A DNA stretch of 64,000 bases, taken from assembly GCF_002234675.1 (NCBI RefSeq), contig NC_019867.2:30788747-30852746 (forward strand). Direction: 5' to 3'. The notes below the pieces were generated by a model. That model had not been told where the DNA came from and did no database searches. It saw only the letters and a program-made list of their open reading frames with translations. The DNA comes from Oryzias latipes. Its lineage: Eukaryota; Chordata; Actinopteri; Beloniformes; Adrianichthyidae. A program made the position numbers and the translations under genes. Of the stretch, positions 48,401 through 60,400 are shown piece after piece. The stretch's first letter is position 1; every line of letters begins with the position of its first letter.

Positions 48401-51400
48401 GACTGGATACACTGGGAAGGCAGAACTTCTCTGTGACAGACAGGCTTCTCCTTCCACAGAAGTCTAACAAAAATTCTCATCTCCTGTGTGGTTCTTCTCT
48501 TCGTTGGGAAGAAGACGTTAGCCCAGGGGTGGGCAATTCCAGGCCTCGAGGGCCGGTGTGTCTGCATGATTTCCAGATACTCTTCCCCTACTCATGGCTG
48601 ATTACCTGGTTCAGGTGTGTCCAGCCAATCAGAACATGCCAGAGCAGGGTATGCTGGAAAACATGCAGGACTGCGGCCCTCAGTGCCCACCTCTGCGTTA
48701 GCCTGACAGAGGTTTTGGTTAATTAAGAAAAAGACAACAGTATTACAACAAAACGTCAGCAAAAAAGATGAATTTGAAAAAAAATGAGTTTTATTTTTGT
48801 TTTGCCGCTGTTGAGTTGAACTTTTCCTAAATTATTTGGCAAACAATAAATCTTCAAAAAGCTTCAAGAAATGTTTTCAGGAAAATGTTCATGGTGGAAT
48901 TGATCTTGATTTATAACCTCAGCCTTAGACTTAATTTTTGAAAAAGACAATCATCTCTAAAGGCATAAAACATAACACATTAAGTGCTGTAATTATTAAA
49001 AAGTAAAGAGTGAGTTTGCAATTGGGTGTAGATGGTCAAATGCAAGAACCAGACTAAACCAGAGTTAAAAATCTTCCTACGAATAACCCTCGTCCTGACC
49101 CCCCCCCTTCCATTGACGTGTTCTCCCTACCATGACAAAGGTGGATAAAGGTGGAAAGATTTCATGTAATCCATGGACACCAGTGAAGATCACAAATCAT
49201 TGAAGAAAACAGGTTCAGAGAACTGTCTAGTGCAGGGGTGTCCAAACTGTATGAAGGTAAAAATGCTCCGAAAAGAACGCACTTGTAGATTTGATTTGAG
49301 AACTTGTAATACAGAATGTGAAAACTTGTGCATCAAAAATCTGCATGTGTGTAGAAATCTTCTGCTGTGAACTGACAAATTTCCATTTGCATGTGTTCAT
49401 TTAGAGTTACAACTTCAAATCTGTGATTACAACTGCTCAAATGTGCTTCTGCGTGTGCTCCAATCTGCTGGCGCAAATCACAAGTGCGCTTCAACTGCGC
49501 TCTGAATTCTGACACAGTCCTTGCGAGAAACTCCTGTCAAAAGTGATCTGTGTCCGATAATGGAACACGTGGGGGAGGGAGGGTTAGAGGAGGCGGAGTC
49601 AACCAATCAGAGTGCAGGACTCGGAGAACTTGGTAAAGTTAGAAAGATCTTCACAGATTCGGACTTCCTGCTTCAATAACTCTTCCGATAATTGTTAAAA
49701 TGTGACAAAGTGTCTCAATCATTTTGTATTAACACGGAGAGTGAACTACAAATAGATTTCTAAAGAAAAATGTCCGTTTTTATCCTGCATTTTAATGAGA
49801 AATGATCTCTTCGTGCTTAATGAAGACATGCAGCTAGACGGCTGCCAACAGGAAAATCATCTTTGTTGTAGCAGGACAACAGGGCCAGGGCTATTGAGCA
49901 TCTTTATAAGTCAGATGGATTAACATTTGAAAAAAAATGTATTCGATTAGATCAACGCGTTCCCCGCGAGCGAAGTTCCAGGCGACGGCACCGCGGAGCG
50001 CGGCTGTGGCGGACCCAGACGGCTACGGCTGGGTCTGCGCGAGCGACAGGCGTGCTCCGCCATCGGTCAGCTGGATCCTCGCTTCTTCTTTCCTCCGCAG
50101 AGCTCGGCGTCTGGCCGCTGAGCGAGGGCGTAGCGCGGTGTCGCGAAACCAGCGACTAGAGTTGGCCTCTACAGTGTGTCTGAACAACATCTGAACTTTT
50201 ACCAACATGAATACAAACATATTTAGCATATGAAAGGAAAGCGCTTAGCCGATTACTGCTTGCTGCATGGAGGAAGTGTGTGCATGTGTTAGCCTTGGGG
50301 CGGAGCTGACAGTGCAGACTCTTGCTGGTAGGGGCGGTTCCTTACTTTGTGATGTCACATTGTGAGGACCCACTTGTTTTCATGGATTGGGGGGGCTGGT
50401 GCTCAGAGAGCAGGTTTATAGAGGAAAAATCAGAAATACGTGAATGGATAAAAATACAGCTTTTGGGTTAATTGTAGTGATGAATTAACATTATAAAACA
50501 CTTAAAAGCTCAAAAAGTGTCATGGTTTGGGTTTCTTTGTGTTAGTTTTTGCTTTCCGTTTTGTTTCTGTCATGTTTGAGTTCTGTTTCCTGTTTTCTTT
50601 TTATTTATTTTTTTTAATTGTTCTGTCCAACAACTGAGCAAACAGATTAAAGCTGAAAGCCATTTGTGTTGAACATGTTTTACTTTCACAAAAAGAGGTT
50701 ATAGAACTTTGAGAAACCAGTGTGTAGATTTGTATTAACCCCTTTTTGTTGTATTATATTTTTTTTTGTTACATTTAGTGTGTGTGGGGAGGGAGAGGGG
50801 AAGAATGTGAGAGGGGGGTGGAAGAGAGGTGATAAAGTGGGGGATACAAACGCTTATTTGAATAAGTTATTATTTTAAGCTGTAACCATTATACCAGATC
50901 TGCTGGACGTGCACGTGGGGGTGGAGCTACATGCATGCTGCCGACGTGAACCGTGTGATTATAAGGGGAACCACATCCTCCCCAGCCCGAACAGCCAGAC
51001 CAGGAGAGGGGTGGAGAGATCCCCAGGCCAGGAGCCCCCCCGGCGACGCGACCCACGCAGCCCGGGTCCTTATTTTTTAAGGTTTGAAAGGTTTACTGTT
51101 ATGTCATTGTCTTGAGTTTTACTTCCCTGGTTCCAATCTGTCCTGATTGTTGTCACCTGTGTCTTGTCAGTCCTGTCTGTATTTAAGTCTCGTCTCTGCC
51201 TTCCTCTTGTGCTGGCCCATTACTGTCTCTTCCCTGGAGGTCATGTCTATGTCCGTCTTCTGCCTTGTTTATCTGGTCAGCCCACAGTGAGTTTTAGTTT
51301 TGCAGGGCTTTTTGTTACGTTAATGAACCCCTTGTCCTGGAACCGTGTGCCTCCCGTCTCTGCATTTTGGGTCTTTTATGTTCATCAGCCCTCCCTACCT

Positions 51401-54400
51401 GACAAAAAAGAGGATTTTGAATAATATAGGCCCTTTAGGGCTCTTGAGGATTCATACTGTGATGGCTCTATAAGTTCAAACATTAGCAGGACATCGATTC
51501 CTGAGCATTAGGAATATAAATTTGGCAAAGTTTTACAAAAAAGGGAAAAGCAGTACACGATCTCTTTAGCTGCTTAGACTTTGTAATCTGTACAGTGCTT
51601 TTCAGATGCTGCAAAAATAAATATTTGATGGAGCCCTTCAATTGGGACTTCAAATTGTGCAGATTTGACTCCATAAAGAGTCAGGACTGACTGGACGTTG
51701 AGAATGAGTCGTCTCCTTTCACAGCATTCGTTTAGAAATCAGGCTTTTTGTTGGATGGATTGTGTGGCTGTCATTTTACACTCACCTGCATATAGAGGAG
51801 GAGTGATAGCTGAATCCAGAAATGCTTTGCAGATTAAACTTTTCCTTCCGTTGGCTCTCACAATAAGCTCCAACTGCTCCAGCAGCTTCAGAGTGTCTGT
51901 GGTCTGGTTAACTAAAAATGTGCTTCTACATTTCTCTTTCAGATCTGCTAAATGTGAAAGGGTCATAAAACGCTCCCACATCTCTGAAAAATCCTCTCTT
52001 GATGATCGTATTACAATCAGGGAATGCTTAAATGCTTCAGCGCTGAAGTGTTCAAGGATCCGGCAAAGCTTCTGTTTGTGATCTTCTGTGAAGTTTTGGG
52101 GTTTCAGAACCAGGAGGAAGACATTGGGTCCAGGGGCAGACAGTCTCAGACAATCATTCATGTGTTTTAAAAGTTGGAAACTGGTAAACTTGTCAGACAG
52201 CAGATCTGGAGTGTTTACAATGACTAGATTTTTGTTATCTACCAGTCTTTTTGTGCAGAGACATCTGTCTGTCTCTCCCTTATTCCTGGCTAGAGAAGCT
52301 CCCAGTAGAACTTCTTCAACGAAACACCTGTCGGACCAGTCGTTCCCTATTAGAACCACCCTCAGCTCTGACACTGGAAGAAAAAAGCCAACAATGAAAT
52401 TATGAGACATCGATGCAGTAAAGAAGATTAGCTGAATGCTGTTTCATCTGTGACCATGTTCAACCTCACAACTCAGAAAGAAGAAGACACAACTCACAGT
52501 CAGGTCGCTCGTCATCATTACTGTCCCTTTGATCTGGAGGAAACAAAAAATGTCATCATGTATGTAAATAATGACTAAAAAGTTGTACATTCATCAGTTG
52601 AGAGGTGTTCTTAGCATGCATAGTAGTACAAACATAGTAGTGAAAACATAAATTGAGTTTAGGTTATGTTATTGCACACATCAAGCCTTGCTCATTGAAG
52701 GTACTATCATGAGTTCAGTAGTCTAACAGTTTGGGGTTAGTTAATGTCTCTGAGTCTTTCTGTGAGTTCAGGTAGGCTCCTGTATCGTCTCCTAGAGGGT
52801 AACAGACAGAAAAGTCTAGTAGCTGGATGAAGGGGGTCATTTAATGCTGAGTGCCATGCACAGACTCCTGCTGCAGTAAATGTCCTGAATGGAGGGAAGG
52901 CTGCTACCAGTGATGTCCTCTGCTGCTGCCATCACCTTTTGTGGTGAAGCTGCTGACTTGCTCCACCTCTGCGTTGTTGATATAGATGGGAAGATGCTGG
53001 TCTGTGTCTCCTAAAGTCTACATTTTCCTGACACCAGCTGGTCATTGATGTCCCCCCATCTCAGTAGGCGCTCTCATCATTGGTGGTGATGAGGCCTTGG
53101 ATGGCGGTGTCGTCAGCAGACTTAGTGATGATGTTGGAGCTGTACTTGTCAGTGCAGTCGTGGATAAACAGGGAATACAGGAGTGGGCTGAGGACACACC
53201 CCTGCTGTGTGCCGTGTTGAAGACACATGTGGACGACAGGTGACTGACGATTCTCACCGCCTGCAGTCTGTTGGTGAGGAAGTCTCATATCCAGTTGCAG
53301 ATGGACTGCGGTGACCAGTTTCGCAAACAGTTTGAAGGGGATTGAATCCCAGCTGTAGTCAACAAAGAGCATTCTCTCATGTGTTCTCTCTCTCCAGATG
53401 GCTGAGTGAGTTGTGGACCACCAGTGAAATCTAGTCAACTGTAGACCTCTTAGCTTGGTTTCAAGGCTCAGTCATGTCTGACAGATGTGAGTGTAATTGG
53501 ATGATTGTCACGCTGTGGGGGTCTTTGTGATAGGAACTACAGTGGAGGTCTCAGAGAAGGTGGGAACGGTAGACTGATTCAGAAACAGGTTAAATATGTT
53601 TATGAACACCCCAGCAAATTGATTAGGACAGGCTCTCAGCACCCGTCCGGGGATGCCGTTGGGTCCTGTTGATATCTGGAGCTTCACTTTCTTGAATGCC
53701 CATCTTACTGTTGCTGTGTCTATGTAGTTTCGCGTCCTCTCTGTCCACAGGTGGTCTGGCGAGACATGTGGTGTTGTCTGCATTAGACTGGGCATAAAAG
53801 GTGTTTAGGTCTTCCAAAAGTGATGCACTGGAAAGTTCCACTGGCCTGCTGCTCCCTCTGCTGTCTGTGAGGCTCCTTTGGGCAAATTCAACTCTCTCTG
53901 GACTTTCTCTGGGCAGCCCTGATGGTCCTCCTGAGGCCACATTTGGCTGCTTTGAAAGTTAGTGACATGAGAATGGCTGACTGCTGTTGGCAGGCAACCC
54001 TGCAAAAGGTTTTAGTAAATTTGAATCAAGAGACAAACAGAGAACCAACTGGGTAATTGTTCATGCTCCCTGCGTGTCCAGGAGGTCAGCAGTACGTTTG
54101 TGACTATATAGGTTTGTTTCTTCCTGCTCCTTTTTTCCTGATGAATTTTTGTTGATAATTTTTATACTTACCAAATCTATCATGACCTATGTGTGTATTG
54201 TCTGCATTACTGGAAAAATTCTCTATTTGGTTGAATGCTGTAAAGTATTCAACCCATTGTTTTCCTGTTTCTCTTTATTCTAGGATCTTCTGCCATTTTT
54301 CACCACTTAACTCCTTCTACAATTTTTCAGCTATTTTAACCATCCAACTGTTAAAATGTTCAGCTCTTTCAGTTTATTCCTGCTATGACTTTTGGTCCTT

Positions 54401-57400
54401 CAAATCGTTGAACTTTCTGAGTTATTCCAGGATTTTTTGCTCCTTAGAGAGACATAGGGAAGGCTTGGTGCAGAAGGTGGTCGGTTCAAGAACCAGCTCG
54501 GATATTTTCACAAACACATTTTTGGCAGTTGAGCCATTTCTTCAGCAAATTCAGCTTTCATTCAGCAAAACAGCATTCAACCCTGCATTTTCTTTTGGAA
54601 ATGCAGCTCCTTCTAGTTATGATTAGGATTGATTACACTGTTAAGAGGGTAGCATGATCTTTTAGCAATTTGTTCAATTTTCCTCATTTTTTAATCAATG
54701 CATTACTTTAAATTCTGTAATAAGTTTGATATATCTGAGGGATGTTTTTGGTAAATCCAACTTTATAATAAAGCAGAGAAAAGTCCTTAAAGCTGTGGGA
54801 ACAAATAAAACACAGAACTCCATTGTCGCCTTAAAAACAACTAAATGCAGCGCTAAAGTCATGATTCTCCAGAGACTAAATGTACTTAACAGGTATTTTT
54901 TTTAATACTGTCGTGACATTTTTATCATGACAACTGGCACTAGAAAGTATTTCATTCCCTAAAATGGAAAAAAAAACTCGGAGTATGATGGGCTCAACCT
55001 TCCCTGTGGTCTGACTACTATCAGGGATACAGAAAATCCTTCTGGAAGCAACAAAAAACCAGGAAGGACAAGGCACGTGGGGATGCTGCAACCAACCTTG
55101 CTACTGTTGTTTGAGGGTTGTACACCCTGGACAGGCCAGTCTGTTGCAGGGACACACACTCACTTCTAGGGGACAATTTAGATTCACAGATTAACCTCTG
55201 AAGCATGTTTTTGGACTGTGGGAGGAAGTCTCAGGATCCAGAGAAAACCCACACATACATGAGGAGAACATGCAAACTCCACACAGACAGGACCCAGCCG
55301 GAATTTGAACCAAGGCTTTCTCACTGTGAGGTGACAGTGCTAACCACTACACCACCATGCTCCCCCAACACCTCAAAACATACATGAAAAGCATTTTCTT
55401 CTTATGTGGAAGAGGCTGGATGGTTAGTTGGCGGGGTGTAGGACTGGCGTGTGGGAAACCGAGGTTTACTCCTAGGGGCCGTGATGAGCTTCATCCATTG
55501 TGGGTCTTTAAGACCCTTCACGCTACTGTCTAACTATTCAGCCACAAACAAGGGGGGCAAAGTCTGGATTCCCTTGTGCCGGTCTGCAGACTGGATGAAT
55601 AACAGGGTTTTGTCAGGAAGGGCATTCGCCGTAAAAAACTGAATGTGCGATTCAGTGAACGTTGATTCACTGTGGCGACTCCTGAAGGGATAATTTAAAA
55701 GGAGGGGAGTTTTCTTAAGTTCATAATTGATGCAGGAAACTATAATTAAGGTGCTTGATGTATTTTAAACACAAGAATTACTTAAAAGGAAAGTCAATTA
55801 ACAGGCTTGATAAATGAATAATCAATATTGGTCTTTAAAGTAAATATTGATTACATTTTGATTAATCTTTTTTAATCTGCTCTATTGGACTTTTCCTAAA
55901 AATCAAACTTTTAGGGCAGGGCTGGGCAAACGTTTTGGCTCACAGGCCACATAGGGTTCCAAAATTGGATAGAGGGGCCGGACCAGGAACAGACGTGTGG
56001 AGTGAGAAAGAAATAACATGGAATCTGGATGAAAACATTTGGATTGAAAAATATTTTTTAAAACAGAGCATTTCAGACTTTTTAGTTTAAAACTTTTGTT
56101 CTCTCTTTAGAGCCAACGGCTTGATGTACCTCATGTAAAACCTCATGTAAACTGTCTTCATGTGGTGTTTGAATGATCGGAAGAACGAAAAACAACAATT
56201 CTTCCAACACCACTTTTGTTCTGAGGGCAACAATAACTCTTTTTACTTAAAACTTCAAACTTCTTCAGTCTTTCTTTTATTGTGAAGCCCTTTGGTACCT
56301 TAAAGGAGTTGTAAAGTGCTATATAAATAAAGTTTATTCATTCATAATAATTTTAATAAAATAACACTATTTATGAAATTTAAAAAAAATACCAAATAAC
56401 TCTCTCTGTGATCTTCAAAGACAAAAAGTCTGGAAAAAAAATACTGATACATTAAAAACAACAAAACAATAAATAGTGGATCCTCTCTCGTCTTGGTCCC
56501 GCTGAGACTTTGAGGGCTGCAGCTCCTCACACGTCTCACTGTTTGCGCTAAACTTCCAGAATACAACTTAGCTGAGTTTCAGATTGGGGCATGGACTGCA
56601 GAACTGTAGAATAAAAAGACACGTTCTGTGCGGGTCTCGATCGTACAGCTGGATTAAAAAAAAACATGGGGGGCTGATATTGTTCACTGATGAACGATCA
56701 ATGATGGAGGCGGGCCGGATGTGGCCCACAGGCCGTAGTTTGCCAACCCCTGTTTTAGAAACTTACTCTAGTCACCTGTTTCTACTTAATGAAGTGTTAT
56801 TGTATCAATGAAGACCAACAATAACTTATAGAGGGACCTCGCACTTTATTCACTTCCAACTTCTTAACCATACATGAAGAACTAAGGCTCAGGTGAAAAG
56901 GCAAACTCTGTATCACTCCGCGTAGGGAACTATATTCATAGTATGTGAGACATATCACAACATCCCCTCTGTTTAGCTCAAATCTATATCACAAACAAAA
57001 TAAAGTGAATATGCTAACCCTCAGATCACTGTAACAATAACAATAGCACATTCTGTGTCATGTTAATAGAAATTAGAAACATACATTCCCATTTGTCTTG
57101 AGCATCATTTTTTTTTTTTTTTTTTTTTTTTTACATCCGTTAGGGTCTGGAAAACAGCATAATAACAATACGAAGTAAAGAATCAACAGTTTTGATTTTT
57201 CCTCTTGTTTATAGATCAAAGTCCTTGTACCGAGATGGTTTGTTTATAACTCTACCAGATCGTGTGCAGGTTGGTGGTGGACTGTTCTGTCTTTCATAGT
57301 TTGTGGTTGTTGTGCATGGGGTTTCAGTGATGGTCTCTGCAGAGTCATTGCAATCCTCTTGATGCTGGGTTTGTTGTGGTGCCTCTGCAATTTGGTTCCT

Positions 57401-60400
57401 CCTTTCGTTGATCTGTATATGTGGTTTAAAGAGTTCTCTTAGGTGACTCCTGCAGCGTCTGATTTGATTTCCGTTGGGTGTTTGGACAATGTAGCTTCTT
57501 GGCTCGGTGCTCTTTTCCACTACAGTTGCTGGGTGCCACGTTCCCCTTTCTTTATTTAACACAGTCACATGTTGTCCTGGTTGGAGAGGTGGTAGCTCCT
57601 TACGACTGTTTCTGTCGTGGTGTTCTTTCATATTTGCAGTTCGTTGTTCTAGGTGCAGTCTGTGTTCTTCTTTGCCAGGATCTGTTCGACTTGGTAGCAG
57701 GGTGGTGACAGGTCTCCCAAAAATCAGTTCTGCAGGTGATGGTAGTTTACTGTCGATTGGTGTAGCTCTGATCTGTAATAGTGCCATTTGTAGATTTCCA
57801 CCATATTTCAGTGACTTCTTGACGATGGATTTGATGTGTCGTACATGTCTCTCGATGAATCCGTTACTTTTCGGGTAGTGAGGAGAGCTGGTGATGTGTT
57901 TGACTCCCCACTCCTTTGTGAACCGTTTGAAAGCTTCTCCTGTGTATTGTGTCCCGTTGTCCGTCAGTATTTCATCTGGACGTCCAAATAATGACACATA
58001 CGCTTGTATTTTTTGTGCAACTGCATGACTTGATGTTGTGTGCATCTCATCCACCATAGGGAACTTGGAGTATCTGTCCACAGTTAATAAGTAGTGGCGA
58101 CCATTCACCTCAAATAGATCTGATGCGAGTGATTGCCACGGCTTTGTTGGTACCTTATGTGGTTGAAGAGGTTCCTTTGGGTTTGCATCCTGGTATTCAA
58201 TACACACTGAGCAGGATCTGCACATCTTCTCAATGTCGTCGTTCATTTTGATCCAGTATACGCTTTCTCTTGCGAGGCGACGTGTTTTCTCAATTCCTTG
58301 ATGACTGGAATGCAGTTGTTTTAGAATGCTCTCCGTCATAGAGTCGGGAATCAGCACTTGTCTGCCTTTGAATATGACTCCTGTTTCTATGCCAAGTTCA
58401 TCTCTGAAGGCCCAGAAGGCACGAAGATGTTTTGGTAAGTCCTGTATTTTTTCTGGCCATCCTTGAAGAATCACCTCCTTTAGTGCACTGAGTTTGAGAT
58501 CTTTGCTTGTTTCTGCTCGAAGGGTGTTCTGTTTGTCAGGTGAGAAGTTAATTAGTGCTATGGTGTACATTTCAGGGTCTTCCGGTTCAAAAATCAGTCC
58601 GTCTATACGTTCATCCAGCTCTATTTCACTGCTGTTCTCTGGGTTGGGTAATCGACTTAGGGTGTCTGCGAGGACCATCTGTGGTCCAGGACGGTACATG
58701 ACCTCGAAATTGTACCCCTGAACTTGGACTAGCATTCGTTGTAACCTTGGTGGAGCCGCGTGTAGTGGTTTTCTGCATATGGTTACAAGTGGCTTGTGAT
58801 CTGTGATCACTATGAATCCTTTTCCGTACAGATATGTGTGGTATCGTTGTATTCCATAGACAATAGCAAGCATTTCTCGCTCAATGTTGCTATATCTGGA
58901 CTGAGTATCTGTTAGTGTTTTGGATCCAAAAGCTATAGGTTGGTTATTTTGCACAAGGGCAACACCTAAGCCTTTCTGAGATGCATCCACTTCAAGTGTT
59001 ATAGTCAAGCTGGGATCGTAGTATTTCAAACATGCGTCCTCAGTGATCATTGTTTTAAGGTCATCAAAGCAATTTTGGTAGTTTGTGTCCCATACCCATG
59101 GTGTGTCGTTCTTCAGTAGTCCTCTCAGGGTGTGAGCTTTGTCTGCGAACCTTGGTATGTAGGGGGACAGGTAGGATAGCATCCCAATGAATCTGTGTAA
59201 CTCATCTTTGTTTTGTGGTGTTGGCATCTTTTGGATGTCTCTGACTTTGGCTGGGTCAGGTCGAATACCATTGGCGGTGTACTGGTTACCAAAAAATGAG
59301 ATTTGGTTCTGTTTAATGTTACATTTTTCACTGTTGAACACCAAACCTGTGTTTGCAGCACGCTCCATCAGGTTGATTAGGTTCCTATCATGTTCCTCTT
59401 CATTTTTTCCATATACTGCAATGTCATCTGCGATGCTGACCACACCTTGCAATCCTTCCAGGATCTGGTCCATCTTTGCCTGAAAGATATCCTGAGACAC
59501 ACTGAGTCCAAATGGTAGACGCTTCCAGCAGTACCTGCCAAATGGAGTGCGAAATGTTGTTAACAGTTGTGAATCTTCATCCAAATGTATAGACCAGTAT
59601 CCTGCCTTAGCGTCAAGCTTGCTAAATACTTTTGCGTTTGCAAATTTTGGATTTAATTCCTCAACTGTTGGAATCCTGTGCGGGCATCTTTTTAAACTGT
59701 CGTTTAGTTTTTTAGGGTCTAGACATATCCGTAGACTACAATCTTTCTTGGTACTGTATGCTAGACTGGAGCACCAATCTGTGTGCACTTCCACTTTGCA
59801 GATCACATCCTGTTCCACAAGATTATCAAGTTCTTTTTTGAGCTTGTCTTTTATGTGAATACTGCATTTGCGTGGTGGGTCTTGAAATGGTTCAGCACCC
59901 TCTTTTAGCAGGAGTTTTGCAGTCCCACTGAAGTTACCAAGCTTATCAAACTGGTTTGCATAAGCCTTCTTTAAATCTTCTATGGTGTTTATGTGGAGCA
60001 ATGGATTGGCTTTTTTAGGTTTTGTTGTGGTCTGGCTCTTGTTTTCTTTGTTAGCTGCTTTGCTGACATTAGCAATAGAGTCCACGTTCACAGTTACCAG
60101 GTTGAGTGCTTCGCATGTGGGCAATCCAACTATTGCTGGACCTGGTACATCCACAACATAAAACATGGCGTTAATCCACTCTGAGTGCTTCCATTGACAT
60201 GGGATGTTTATTTTCCCATAGCATCGGATCCTGTGTCCGCTGTAGGCTGACAGTTTTGCATGGCTCTTTTGGAGTCTGTTCATCGCCTGTCTGTTTCTGC
60301 CGTACATTTGTCTGTATGTACGTAGTGGCAAGGTATTCCCTGATGCACCTGTGTCAATTTTTAAACGAAGTGTGTGTTTCTGGCCAGGTACGTCAGGTGG

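Noticed and set aside
48255..48520. Possible extra GIMAP domain fragment on the minus strand
   Set aside because: A few residues (MRIFV..LL) vaguely resemble the start of an AIG1 domain, but a frame change is needed and no later motif follows.
49937..50194. 85-residue Arg/Ala-rich frame
   Set aside because: It lies in repeat X copy 2, GC-rich sequence with frames on both strands and no splice or domain evidence.
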